From: Pseudonocardia xinjiangensis | GTDB taxonomy: Bacteria; Actinomycetota; Actinomycetes; Mycobacteriales; Pseudonocardiaceae | DNA: 37,185 nucleotides | Assembly (NCBI RefSeq): GCF_012911925.1 | Contig: NZ_JAAXKY010000070.1 | Span: 1 to 37,185, forward strand | Direction of reading: 5' to 3' | Shown here: in pieces, positions 15,539-25,456 of the stretch | Layout of the letters: the number at the start of each line of letters is the position of its first letter | Position numbering within the stretch: position 1 is the first letter of the stretch | Notes under the pieces: generated by a model | Seen by the model: the letters and a program-made list of their open reading frames with translations, nothing else | Database searches by the model: none | What the model was told of the DNA's origin: nothing | Position numbers and translations under genes: made by a program

Positions 15539-16294
15539 CTACGCGCCGGAGCGCTTGAAGATCTTGCTGCCCAGCCAGACCAGCGGGTCGTACTTGCGGT
15601 CGACCACGCGCTCCTTGAGCGGGATGAGCGCGTTGTCGGTGATCTTGATGTGCTCGGGGCACACCTCGGTGCAGCACTTGGTGATGTTGCAGTAGCCCAG
15701 GCCGTGCTCCTCCTGCGCCTCCTGCTTCCGGTCGGCGACGTCGAGGGGGTGCATGTCGAGCTCCGCGATCCGCATGAGGTAGCGGGGGCCGGCGAAGTTC
15801 TCCTTGTTCTCCTCGTGGTCACGCACCACGTGGCAGGTGTTCTGGCACAGGTAGCACTCGATGCACTTGCGGAACTCCTGGCTCCGCTCGACGTCGACCT
15901 GCTGCATCCGGTACTCGCCCGGCTCCAGGTCCGGCGGCGGCGCGAAGCTCGGCACCTCGCGGGCCTTCGTGTAGTTGAACGACACGTCCGTGACGAGGTC
16001 CCGGATCACCGGGAACGTCCGCAGCGGCGTGACCGTGATGGTCTCGGTCTCGGTGAACGTCGACATCCGGGTCATGCACGCCAGCCGCGGCTTGCCGTTG
16101 ATCTCCATGCTGCAGGACCCGCACTTGCCGGCCTTGCAGTTCCAGCGGACCGCCAGGTCACCGGCCTCGGTCTGCTGGAGTCGGTGGATGATGTCGAGGA
16201 CGACCTCGCCCTCGTTCACCTCCACCGGGTAGTCGACGAGCTCACCCTTCTCGGAGTCGCCGCGCCACACCCGGAAATGGGCGTCGTAACTCAT
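15539..16294 (-). CDS. sdhB: Succinate dehydrogenase iron-sulfur subunit, Sdh1 type
   Basis: A 251-aa electron-transfer subunit linking the FAD subunit to the membrane quinone site. The [2Fe-2S] ligands are C53, C58, C61 and C73 (CKAGKCGSC and LAC). Further cysteines for the [4Fe-4S] and [3Fe-4S] clusters are C144, C147, C150, C154 and C202, C207, C208, C212. The double Cys CC at 207-208 and the segment CIECYLCQNTC resemble the Rv0247c type. Start ATG 16294 overlaps the sdhA stop (ATGA). It is the last gene of the first sdhCAB operon and is followed by a long terminator. Confidence 0.93.
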   Translation of the reverse strand: MSYDAHFRVWRGDSEKGELVDYPVEVNEGEVVLDIIHRLQQTEAGDLAVRWNCKAGKCGSCSMEINGKPRLACMTRMSTFTETETITVTPLRTFPVIRDLVTDVSFNYTKAREVPSFAPPPDLEPGEYRMQQVDVERSQEFRKCIECYLCQNTCHVVRDHEENKENFAGPRYLMRIAELDMHPLDVADRKQEAQEEHGLGYCNITKCCTEVCPEHIKITDNALIPLKERVVDRKYDPLVWLGSKIFKRSGA

Positions 16295-18264
16295 GCGTTC
16301 TCCACCCCAGAGTCTGCAGCGGAGCCGGCGCGGTGTCCGCCCAGCTCCTCACCGGTGTAGTACTTCTTCAGCTCGTCCAGCTCGAACAGGTCCAGCAGCT
16401 CCGGCCGCATCGCCACCTGCTCCTTGCGCACCAGCTCGACGTTGTCCTCGCCCAGCGCCGACAGCACCAGCAGCACGTGCCGCCAGTCGGAGTCCATCGC
16501 CGGGTAGTCGTCGCGGGTGTGCCCGCCGCGGCTCTCCTGCCGCTCCAGCGCCGCCTTCGCCACGCACAGCGAGACGAGCAGCATGTTGCGCAGGTCCAGC
16601 GCCAGGTGCCAGCCGGGGTTGAACTCCCGGTGGCCCACGACGCTGACGGTCCGCGTGCGGGTGGCGATGTCCTCGAGCTTCTTGAGGGCCATCTCCATCT
16701 CGTCGGCCTTGCGGATGATGCCGACAAGGTCGTTCATCGTCTTCTGCAGCTCCAGCTGCACGACGAACGGGTTCTCTCCGCCCTCGGTAGCCGAGGAGAA
16801 CGGCAGCAGCGCCCGCTGCTCGGCCGCGGCGACGTCGTCGATACGCACCGCGGGCCGCACACCCGCGAGCCCGTCGACGTACTCGGCGGCGCCCATGCCG
16901 GCTCGGCGGCCGAAAACGAGCAGGTCGGACAGCGAGTTGCCGCCGAGCCGGTTGGAGCCGTGCATCCCACCGGCGACCTCACCCGCCGCGAACAGGCCCG
17001 GCACCGTGGACATCGTGGTGTCCGGCTCGACCTCGACCCCGCCCATCACGTAGTGGCAGGTGGGCCCGACCTCCATCGGCTCCTTCGTGATGTCGACGTC
17101 GGCCAGCTCCTTGAACTGGTGGTACATCGACGGCAGCCGCTTCTGGATCTCCTCGGGCGACAGCCGGGAGGCGATGTCGAGGAACACGCCCCCGTGGGGG
17201 CTGCCCCGCCCGGCCTTCACCTCGGAGTTGATGGCGCGCGCCACCTCGTCACGGGGCAGCAGCTCCGGGGGACGGCGGTTGTTGTCCGCGTCGGTGTACC
17301 AGCGGTCGCCCTCCTCCTCGGTGGTGGCGTACTGGTCCTTGAAGACGTCGGGGACGTAGTTGAACATGAACCGCTCGCCCTCGGAGTTCCGCAGGACGCC
17401 GCCGTCACCGCGCACCGACTCGGTGACGAGGATCCCCTTCACCGACGGCGGCCAGACCATGCCCGTCGGGTGGAACTGCAGGAACTCCATGTTGATCAGC
17501 GTGGCGCCCGCGCGCAGGGCCAGCGCGTGGCCGTCGCCGGTGTACTCCCAGGAGTTCGACGTGACCTGGTAGCTCTTGCCCACCCCGCCCGTCGCGAGCA
17601 CGATCGCCGGCGCGTCGAACCGCACGAACTTCCCGGTGCTGCGGTAGTAGCCGAAGCAGCCCGCGATCTTCCCGTCGGCCTTGAACAGCTCGGTGATCGT
17701 TGTCTCGTGGAAGACCCGGATGTTGGCCTCGTAGTCACCGGTCTCGCGGTAGTCCTCCTGCTGCAGCGACACGACCTTCTGCTGCAGGGTGCGGATCATC
17801 TCCAGCCCGGTGCGGTCACCGACGTGCGCGAGGCGCGGGTAGGTGTGGCCGCCGAAGTTGCGCTGGCTGATCTTGCCGTCCTTGGTGCGGTCGAAGAGCG
17901 CACCGTAGGTCTCCAGCTCCCAGACGCGGTCGGGCGCCTCCTTGGCGTGCAGCTCGGCCATCCGCCAGTTGTTGAGGAACTTCCCGCCGCGCATGGTGTC
18001 GCGGTAGTGGACCATCCAGTTGTCGTTGGGGTTGACGTTGCCCATCGACGCGGCACAGCCGCCCTCGGCCATCACCGTGTGCGCCTTGCCGAACAGCGAC
18101 TTGGAGATGATGGCGGTGCGCTTGCCCTGCATCCTCGCCTCGATGGCGGCGCGCAGCCCGGCGCCACCCGCGCCGATGACGATGACGTCGTACTCGTGGC
18201 GCTCGATGTTCTCGGTGGGACCGTTCGATGTCGTCGCTTGTTCTGAAGTAGTCACTGCATTCAC
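16291..18264 (-). CDS. sdhA: Succinate dehydrogenase flavoprotein subunit, Sdh1 type
   Basis: A 657-aa FAD subunit that oxidises succinate to fumarate. It has the dinucleotide fold DVIVIGAGGAGLRAA (about 26-40). The His that covalently binds FAD is H62 in KAHTVMAEGG. Substrate-site motifs are FHPTGM, TESVRGDGG, CHYVMGG and RLGGNSLSD. It resembles Rv0248c of the mycobacterial Sdh1 complex. Two GTG starts are possible: 18264, which overlaps the sdhC stop as GTGA, and 18255 with GGGG upstream, giving 654 aa. The overlap with both neighbours shows one operon in the order C-A-B. Confidence 0.94.
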   Translation of the reverse strand: MNAVTTSEQATTSNGPTENIERHEYDVIVIGAGGAGLRAAIEARMQGKRTAIISKSLFGKAHTVMAEGGCAASMGNVNPNDNWMVHYRDTMRGGKFLNNWRMAELHAKEAPDRVWELETYGALFDRTKDGKISQRNFGGHTYPRLAHVGDRTGLEMIRTLQQKVVSLQQEDYRETGDYEANIRVFHETTITELFKADGKIAGCFGYYRSTGKFVRFDAPAIVLATGGVGKSYQVTSNSWEYTGDGHALALRAGATLINMEFLQFHPTGMVWPPSVKGILVTESVRGDGGVLRNSEGERFMFNYVPDVFKDQYATTEEEGDRWYTDADNNRRPPELLPRDEVARAINSEVKAGRGSPHGGVFLDIASRLSPEEIQKRLPSMYHQFKELADVDITKEPMEVGPTCHYVMGGVEVEPDTTMSTVPGLFAAGEVAGGMHGSNRLGGNSLSDLLVFGRRAGMGAAEYVDGLAGVRPAVRIDDVAAAEQRALLPFSSATEGGENPFVVQLELQKTMNDLVGIIRKADEMEMALKKLEDIATRTRTVSVVGHREFNPGWHLALDLRNMLLVSLCVAKAALERQESRGGHTRDDYPAMDSDWRHVLLVLSALGEDNVELVRKEQVAMRPELLDLFELDELKKYYTGEELGGHRAGSAADSGVENA

Positions 18265-19061
18265 CCCACGATCCGCAGGTCGGCGAACCACCCGGCCGAA
18301 ACGGCCATGATGTAGAAGTCGGTGATGGCCAGCGTGGCCAGTGTGGTCCAGGCGAGCTGCATGTGCTTGCCGTTGAGCCGCGAGACCTGCACCCAGAGCT
18401 TGTAGCGCAGCGGATGCTTGGAGAAGTGGTTGAGTCGGCCACCGATGATGCTGCGGCAGGAATGGCACGACACCGTGTACGCCCACAGCATCACCACGTT
18501 GATCACCAGGATGATGTTGCCCAGGCCGAGCCCGAAGCTGCCGTCCTCCTTGATGAATGCCTCGATCGCGTCATAGGTGTTGATCAGCGAGATGATCGCC
18601 GCGATGTAGAAGAAGTAGCGGTGCAGGTTCTGGCCCAGCAACGGGAAGCGGGTCTCCCCCGTGTACTTCTTGTGCGGCTCGGCCACCGCGCACGCCGGCG
18701 GGGAGAGCCAGAACGCGCGGTAGTACGCCTTGCGGTAGTAGTAGCAGGTGAGCCGGAACAGCAGCAGGAACGGCAGCGTCAAGGACGCGTAGGGCAGCCA
18801 CCACACGTCGGGCAGGAACCGTCCGAAGTGCGCCGCCTGCTCCACGCAGCCGTTGGACACGCACGGCGAGTAGAAGGGCGTGAGGTAGTTGTACTGCGGG
18901 ACGAAGTACCAGTCCTGCATGAAGGCCCGCACCGTGGCGTAGACGACCCACAGTGCGAGCCCTACGAAGTTGGCCAGGGGCGGTAACCACCACCGGTCGG
19001 TGCGGAGTGTCCGTGCCGCTATCTGCGCCCGGCCTGCGGACGCCTCTGTGGTGGATGACAC
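18261..19061 (-). CDS. sdhC: Succinate dehydrogenase membrane subunit, Rv0249c-like
   Basis: A 266-aa membrane anchor with about five hydrophobic segments (around 30-47, 89-106, 148-163, 180-199 and 236-256). It is larger than heme-type SdhC and matches the Rv0249c type. The mycobacterial Sdh1 complex has been reported to hold a membrane-embedded Rieske-type [2Fe-2S] cluster in this subunit. Candidate ligands here are among C106, C124, H130, C199, H200, C202, H212 and H216, in the segments LTCYYYRKAYYRAFW, PPACAVAEPHKKYTG and SCHSCRSIIGGRLNHFSKH. C67 and C72 form an extra pair in a loop. Start GTG 19061 has GAGGA about 10 nt upstream. Confidence 0.88.
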   Translation of the reverse strand: MSSTTEASAGRAQIAARTLRTDRWWLPPLANFVGLALWVVYATVRAFMQDWYFVPQYNYLTPFYSPCVSNGCVEQAAHFGRFLPDVWWLPYASLTLPFLLLFRLTCYYYRKAYYRAFWLSPPACAVAEPHKKYTGETRFPLLGQNLHRYFFYIAAIISLINTYDAIEAFIKEDGSFGLGLGNIILVINVVMLWAYTVSCHSCRSIIGGRLNHFSKHPLRYKLWVQVSRLNGKHMQLAWTTLATLAITDFYIMAVSAGWFADLRIVG

Positions 19062-19239
19062 GTCAGGAAGTCCTCATTCTTCTGCGGTGCCGACGCCGAC
19101 CGCACAGAAGCCGCGGCGTCGGGACGTCTGGATCTGGCGGGAGCCTACGACGGCCCGACGTTCGCGGCTTGCGGGGCCTTCTCTGGGCATTCCCCACGTG
19201 ACGCGATTCACTCACAGCGATTCTGGTGCGCGCACGGCG

Positions 19240-19281
19240 GAAACCACGTTCCTGCTTTTGCCCCGGCAGGAACGTGGTTTC
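19240..19281. terminator. 16-bp perfect hairpin between the two sdh operons
   Basis: The arms 19240-19255 and 19266-19281 are perfectly complementary with a 10-nt loop (TTTTGCCCCG). It lies 32 nt after the stop of the second sdhB and 178 nt before the start of the next sdhC, both on the minus strand. It probably ends the upstream operon. The remaining gap, 19062-19239, should hold the sdh1 promoter. TAGGCT on the minus strand (19147-19142) is a possible -10 box, but no convincing -35 box was found. Confidence 0.7.
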
Positions 19282-19313
19282 GATGTCGGCGCGAGCTGCC
19301 TCGCGCGCAGAGG

Positions 19314-20065
19314 TCAGGCTGAGCGGCGGCCTCCTGTCGTCGCCTTCCGGTAGTCGCGGTTCAGCTGGGAGATCACGTCGAGCGGAATCTCCTTCGGGCA
19401 CGCCACCGCGCACTCGCCGGTGTTCGTGCAGCCTCCGAAGCCCTCGGTGTCGTGGGTCTCGACCATGCGGACCACGCGGTCGGAGCGCTCCGGCTGGCCC
19501 TGCGGGAGCTCACCGAGATGCGTGATCTTGGCGCCGAGGAACAGCGAGGCGCTGCCGTTCGGGCACGCCGCGACGCACGCGCCGCAGCCGATGCACGCGG
19601 CGGCGGTGAACGCCCGGTCGGCATTCGCCTTCGGGACGGGCGTGGCGTGCGCCTCGGGGGCGGAGCCCGTCGGGGCGGAGATGTAGCCGCCCGACGCGAC
19701 GATCCGGTCCAGGGAGCCGCGGTCCACGACCAGGTCGCGCACCACCGGGAACGCGGCGGCCCGGAACGGCTCGATCGTGATGGACTCGCCGTCCCGGAAG
19801 TGCCGCAGGTGCAGCTGGCAGGTGGTGGTCGCCTTCTGCGGGCCGTGCGGCTCGCCGTTGATCACCATGCTGCACGCGCCGCAGATGCCCTCGCGGCAGT
19901 CGTGGTCGAACGCCACCGGCTCCTCGCCGTCGAGGGCGAGCCGCTCGTTGAGGACGTCGAGCAGTTCGAGGAACGACATGTCCTCGTCGGCGTCGTCTAC
20001 GCGGTAGGCGACGAGGCGCCCCCTGTCCTCGGGGCCGGCCTGGCGCCAGATCTTGAGGTTGAGCT

Positions 20066-20069
<4 letters not shown>
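19314..20069 (-). CDS. sdhB: Succinate dehydrogenase/fumarate reductase iron-sulfur subunit, SdhCAB type
   Basis: A 251-aa iron-sulfur subunit of the second complex, clearly diverged from the one at 15539. The [2Fe-2S] ligands are C58, C63, C66 and C84 (CREGICGAC). The cluster-binding Cys are C159, C162, C165, C169 (CIGCGACVAACP) and C214, C220, C224. The insert between C66 and C84 and the long linker at 125-150 are typical of the Bacillus/actinobacterial SdhCAB group. Start GTG 20069 overlaps the sdhA stop as GTGA. It ends the operon before a hairpin. Confidence 0.92.
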
Positions 20070-22015
<1,946 letters not shown>

Positions 22016-22016
22016 G

Positions 22017-22727
22017 TCAACGCACCAATCCGGTCAGGACCGCGAACGGGACGGACAGGAAGCCGACGGTCAGCAGGACCGCGACCACGAGGGCGACTCC
22101 CTTGAGGGTGTTCTGGGCGGCGGCGCTGTTGTGGCCGAGCGTCTGCAGGCCGCTCCACAGGCCGTGGCGGACGTGGAAACCGACCGCGATCACCGCGAGC
22201 GCGTAGAAGAGCGTGACGTACCACCGGCTCGGCGCGAAGTCGGCCACGAGGTTCGCGTGGACGTCGCCGGGGACGCCGTTGGGGTTCAGCGTGAGGGTGG
22301 TGAGGTCTAGCAGGTGGTAGATGATGAAGAGCAGGATGATCACCCCGCCCCAGCGCATCGTGCGGGCGGCGTAGCTCCCCTGCACGGGCTGCCGGTGCGC
22401 GTACTTGACCGGGCGGGCGCGGTGCGCGCGGCGCGTGAGGATCACCGCCGAGACGATGTGGGCCACGATCGCGACGGTGAGGACCACCCGCACCAGCCAC
22501 AGCAGGGTCTCCGCCGGGAGAGCCGGCTCGCCGACGGTGCGCAGCCACGCGGCGTAGGTGTTGATCGCCTCGGCACCGAGGAAGATCTTCAGGTTGCCGA
22601 TCATGTGGGCCACCAGGTAGAGCAGCGCGAGGGCGCCGGACACCGCCATCACGATCTTCAGCTGGACCGACGACGGCCGCGGCGTGTGCCGTGCTCGGGT
22701 CGCCGGGCGCTGTCCCAGGGTCACCAT
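22017..22727 (-). CDS. sdhC: Succinate dehydrogenase cytochrome b558 subunit
   Basis: A 236-aa membrane anchor with five helices (about 23-42, 74-97, 121-138, 165-184 and 204-226). Histidines in or near helices (in LVAHMIGN, VAHIVSAV, IIYHLLDL and GFHVRHGLWSG) are candidate ligands for two b-type hemes, as in the Bacillus and Corynebacterium enzymes. ATG 22727 is preferred. An in-frame ATG at 22769 would add 14 residues, but it lies inside a 26-bp dyad that looks like an operator, and relatives start near the shorter form. No Shine-Dalgarno sequence is seen before either. It is first in the sdhCAB operon and divergent from the LysR gene. Confidence 0.88.
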   Translation of the reverse strand: MVTLGQRPATRARHTPRPSSVQLKIVMAVSGALALLYLVAHMIGNLKIFLGAEAINTYAAWLRTVGEPALPAETLLWLVRVVLTVAIVAHIVSAVILTRRAHRARPVKYAHRQPVQGSYAARTMRWGGVIILLFIIYHLLDLTTLTLNPNGVPGDVHANLVADFAPSRWYVTLFYALAVIAVGFHVRHGLWSGLQTLGHNSAAAQNTLKGVALVVAVLLTVGFLSVPFAVLTGLVR

Positions 22728-22764
22728 GGGGTAAGGGTGGGTACGAGCAGCGGTAAACGTCCAA

Positions 22765-22790
22765 TGCATCGAACTGCCACTGCCGATGCA
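22765..22790. promoter_or_regulatory. 26-bp dyad, candidate LysR operator at sdhCAB
   Basis: TGCATCG (22765-22771) and CGATGCA (22784-22790) form a perfect 7-bp inverted repeat with a 12-bp spacer. It lies in the gap between sdhC and the divergent LysR gene, just upstream of the LysR -10 box. The spacing of the half-sites fits a dimer on one DNA face. Confidence 0.5.
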
Positions 22791-22792
22791 CG

Positions 22793-22798
22793 TACGCT
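22793..22798 (+). promoter_or_regulatory. -10 box of leaderless LysR-gene promoter
   Basis: TACGCT is followed by ATTAGC and the GTG start at 22805. No Shine-Dalgarno sequence is present. The dyad at 22765-22790 abuts it, so binding there could repress this promoter. Confidence 0.55.
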
Positions 22799-22804
22799 AT
22801 TAGC

Positions 22805-23779
22805 GTGACGCTTCAGCAGCTTGCGTACTTCGTCGCCGTGGCCGACGTGCGCAGCTTCACTCGGGCTGCCGAGTCCCTCGGCGTGGCGCAGCCCACGCTG
22901 TCGCGCCAGCTCAGGGCCCTCGAGGACGAGCTCGGTGCGCCACTCGTCGACCGCGGGAGCCGGGACGGGCCCGTCCTCACCCCCGCGGGCGAGGCGGTGC
23001 TGCCACTCGCCCGGCGCATGCTGGCCGACTCGGAGAGCGCCCGCACCGCCGTGGCCGAGATCGTCGGGCTCCGCGGCGGCCGCGTCCGGGTGGGGGCCAC
23101 CCCGTCACTGTGCATCGGCGTGCTGGCCGACGTGCTGCGCGTGTTCCACGAGAAGTACCCCGACGTCCGGCTGGAACTGGTGGAGAGCGGCTCGCAGCCG
23201 CTGGTGCGCTCGCTCGTGCGGGGCGAGCTCGACGTGGCGCTGGTGATCGTCCCGCCGCCGGGCATCGACCCGGCGCTGCACACCATGCCGGTGCTGCGGG
23301 AGCGGCTGTCGGTGGCCTCCCCGACCTCGGACCGCGCGCCGTCGTCGCGGGGCTCGATGACGGTGCTGGAGCTGTCCCGGCGTTCACTCGTGGTCCCCCG
23401 GCAGGGCTACGACCTGCGCGAGGCCACCCTGAAGGCGTACGCCGACGCCGGGGTGACGCCCCGGTTCGCGGTGGAGGGCGGGGAGATGGACGCGGTGCTG
23501 CGGCTGGTGGAGGCCGGCACCGGCGTGGCGGTGGTGCCGGACCTGGTGTTCGCGGGCAGGCCGCGCCTTCGCCGCACCGTGCTCACCCCTCCGCTGTACC
23601 GGACCGTCGCGCTCGCCCGACGCGCCGATCTCACCCCCACCCACGCCGTGCGCGCGTTCCGCGACACCCTGCTGTCCTTCCTCGCCGTGCTGTCGGCGGG
23701 CGACGGGTTCCCCGGGGACGTGCAGGTGCTGCGCCGTCCGGACTCCTCGGCGCCGCGCGGTGCCGAACCGGTGGAGTGA
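22805..23779 (+). CDS. LysR-family transcriptional regulator
   Basis: A 324-aa regulator. The N-terminal winged helix-turn-helix (about 1-60) reads LQQLAYFVAVADVRSFTRAA with recognition helix VAQPTLSRQLRALE. A linker helix and the LysR substrate-binding domain follow (about 88-295). The last about 20 residues are Pro/Ser/Arg-rich. Start GTG 22805 directly precedes the HTH. The effector is unknown. It is divergent from sdhCAB across a short gap with a dyad, the usual arrangement for a LysR regulator and its target, so control of the second SDH operon is inferred. Confidence 0.9.
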   Translation: MTLQQLAYFVAVADVRSFTRAAESLGVAQPTLSRQLRALEDELGAPLVDRGSRDGPVLTPAGEAVLPLARRMLADSESARTAVAEIVGLRGGRVRVGATPSLCIGVLADVLRVFHEKYPDVRLELVESGSQPLVRSLVRGELDVALVIVPPPGIDPALHTMPVLRERLSVASPTSDRAPSSRGSMTVLELSRRSLVVPRQGYDLREATLKAYADAGVTPRFAVEGGEMDAVLRLVEAGTGVAVVPDLVFAGRPRLRRTVLTPPLYRTVALARRADLTPTHAVRAFRDTLLSFLAVLSAGDGFPGDVQVLRRPDSSAPRGAEPVE

Positions 23780-23812
23780 CAGAGGGATCAGTCCGGTCGC
23801 CGCTGCGCGGAT

Positions 23813-23818
23813 TAGCCT
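23813..23818 (+). promoter_or_regulatory. -10 box of leaderless promoter for the Rv2466c-like gene
   Basis: TAGCCT is followed by 7 nt (GCGAAAC) and the ATG at 23826. No Shine-Dalgarno sequence is present. It lies in the 46-bp gap after the LysR gene. Confidence 0.5.
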
Positions 23819-23825
23819 GCGAAAC

Positions 23826-24494
23826 ATGGCCGATGCCGAAATCCACTTCTACTTCGATCCGGTGTGTCCGTTCGCCTGGATCACCAGCAAGTGGGTGCGG
23901 ACCGTGCAGGTGCAGCGGGACTACCGGGTGGACTGGCGGTTCATCTCGCTGCGACTGCTCAACTCCCACCTCGACTACGACACCCACTTCGCGCCGGGCT
24001 ACGACGGGGTGCACACGGCGGGCCTGCGGCTGCTGCGGGTGGCGGCGCGCACGCGGGCCGAGCACGGGCGCGACGCCGTCGGCCGGCTCTACGAAGCGCT
24101 GGGCACGCAGATCTTCGACGCCAAGGCCGGGGACGCCCCCGAGGGTGAGGCGCGCGGCACCAGGGACTTCGTCGAACCGGTGCTCACCGGGCTCGGCCTG
24201 CCGGCAACGCTGGCCGACGCCCTCGACGACTCCTCCCTGGACCCCGAGATCCAGGCCGAGACCGACGAGGCGCTGTCGCTGACCGGCAAGGACGTCGGCA
24301 CCCCGATCCTGCACTTCCAGCCCCCGGCCGGGGTCGCGTTCTTCGGCCCGGTGATCAGCAGGGTCCCGGACGAGCAGCAGGCCGCCGAGCTGTGGGACCA
24401 CGTCATCGCCCTGGCCCGTTTCCCCGGGTTCGCGGAGCTGAAGCGCAGCCTGCGCGAGCAGCCGCAGCTGCGCGCACTCGGCCACGAGGACTAG
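23826..24494 (+). CDS. DsbA-fold protein of the Rv2466c (mycoredoxin-like) family, CPFA active site
   Basis: A 222-aa thioredoxin-fold protein with a helical insert. The N-terminus FYFDPVCPFAWITSKWV and the later VGTPILHF...VAFFGPVISRVP closely follow Rv2466c of M. tuberculosis, a mycothiol-dependent reductase that also reduces nitro compounds. Rv2466c has a CPWC active site. Here it is C14-P-F-A17, so the resolving cysteine is missing. The protein would have to act through a monothiol mechanism with mycothiol. The cis-Pro is in VGTPILHF. Cytoplasmic. Its stop shares the CTAG at 24491-24494 with the stop of the convergent LLM gene. Confidence 0.87.
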   Translation: MADAEIHFYFDPVCPFAWITSKWVRTVQVQRDYRVDWRFISLRLLNSHLDYDTHFAPGYDGVHTAGLRLLRVAARTRAEHGRDAVGRLYEALGTQIFDAKAGDAPEGEARGTRDFVEPVLTGLGLPATLADALDDSSLDPEIQAETDEALSLTGKDVGTPILHFQPPAGVAFFGPVISRVPDEQQAAELWDHVIALARFPGFAELKRSLREQPQLRALGHED

Positions 24495-25393
24495 CGCGCG
24501 CGAACCAGATCGAGCACGCGCCCGGCCAGATCCACGGCGTGCTCGACGCTGGTGGCCAGGTCGCGGTAGGTGAGGTCGACGAAGGCGTGGTCCACCGCGG
24601 CTTCGTCACGAGCCCGGAGCACGACCTCGGCGATGCCGTGCACCGAGTCACCCGCCATGGTGTTGACCCGGAGAATGACGCCGAGCTCGTGCGGGTCGCG
24701 GCCCGCCCGTGCGGCCGCGGCCCGGATGCGGCTCATCGGGCCGGTGACGATCGTCGGCTCGAAGGGGCCGGGAGTCACCGCCGGAAGGAAACCGTCGGCG
24801 CGACGTCCCACCCGGGTCATGCCGGCAGGCGTGAACGCGGCCAGGTAGACGGGTGGGCCGGGACGCTGCACCGGCTTGACGTCGACGTAGCCGGCGGCTG
24901 TGGTCCAGAACCTCCCGTGGTGCTCGACGGGGTTCGTGCCCCAGTAGGCCGCGAGCGCGTCGAGGCACTCGTCGAACCGGGAACCGCGCTCCCCCATCGG
25001 CACGCCGACGGCCCGGAACTCCTCGGGAGACCACCCGGCACCGAGGCCGGCGATCACGCGGCCACCGCTGAGCTGATCGATGGTGGCGAGGGAACGGGCC
25101 AGTAGTGGCGGGGCGTACCAGGGCGCGACGAGCACGCTGCTCCCCAGGAGCGGCCGGGTGGTGACCACAGCAGCGACGGTCAGCGCCGCGAACGGGTCCA
25201 GCCCCGCCCGGAACTCCGCCGGAAACGCCGTGGTGCCCGGATAGTTGACCTCCGGCTCGAGCGGGGCCAGCAGCCGGTCCCCCACCCAGAGGCTGTCCGC
25301 CCCCATCTCCTCGGCCCGGCGGGCGAACTCCGCAACGCCCTCCGGATGGTGCGCATGGCTGCCGAACTGCGGCAGGTTGAAGCCGATCCGCAT
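24491..25393 (-). CDS. LLM-class (luciferase-like) F420-dependent oxidoreductase
   Basis: A 300-aa TIM-barrel flavin/F420 enzyme. Family features are MRIGFNLPQFG at the start, ADSLWVGDRLL, LGSSVLVAPWYAPPLLARSLATIDQLSGGRVIAGLGAGW and the later GPPVYLAAFTPAGM. The GLGAGW motif is typical of the actinobacterial F420-linked subgroup. The substrate is unknown. Start ATG 25393 has GAGGAG 8 nt upstream; frames upstream lack a ribosome-binding site. The 63-bp gap to the hemerythrin gene upstream on the same strand allows co-transcription. Confidence 0.85.
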   Translation of the reverse strand: MRIGFNLPQFGSHAHHPEGVAEFARRAEEMGADSLWVGDRLLAPLEPEVNYPGTTAFPAEFRAGLDPFAALTVAAVVTTRPLLGSSVLVAPWYAPPLLARSLATIDQLSGGRVIAGLGAGWSPEEFRAVGVPMGERGSRFDECLDALAAYWGTNPVEHHGRFWTTAAGYVDVKPVQRPGPPVYLAAFTPAGMTRVGRRADGFLPAVTPGPFEPTIVTGPMSRIRAAAARAGRDPHELGVILRVNTMAGDSVHGIAEVVLRARDEAAVDHAFVDLTYRDLATSVEHAVDLAGRVLDLVRAR

Positions 25394-25456
25394 CTCGTGG
25401 ACTCCTCGTCCGTGCATGGTCACGACGTCGTCCCCGGTGCACCGCACCCTGGCCCG

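Noticed and set aside
16333..18246. 637-codon open frame on the plus strand
   Set aside because: It is the antisense shadow of the succinate dehydrogenase flavoprotein gene, with no recognisable motifs.
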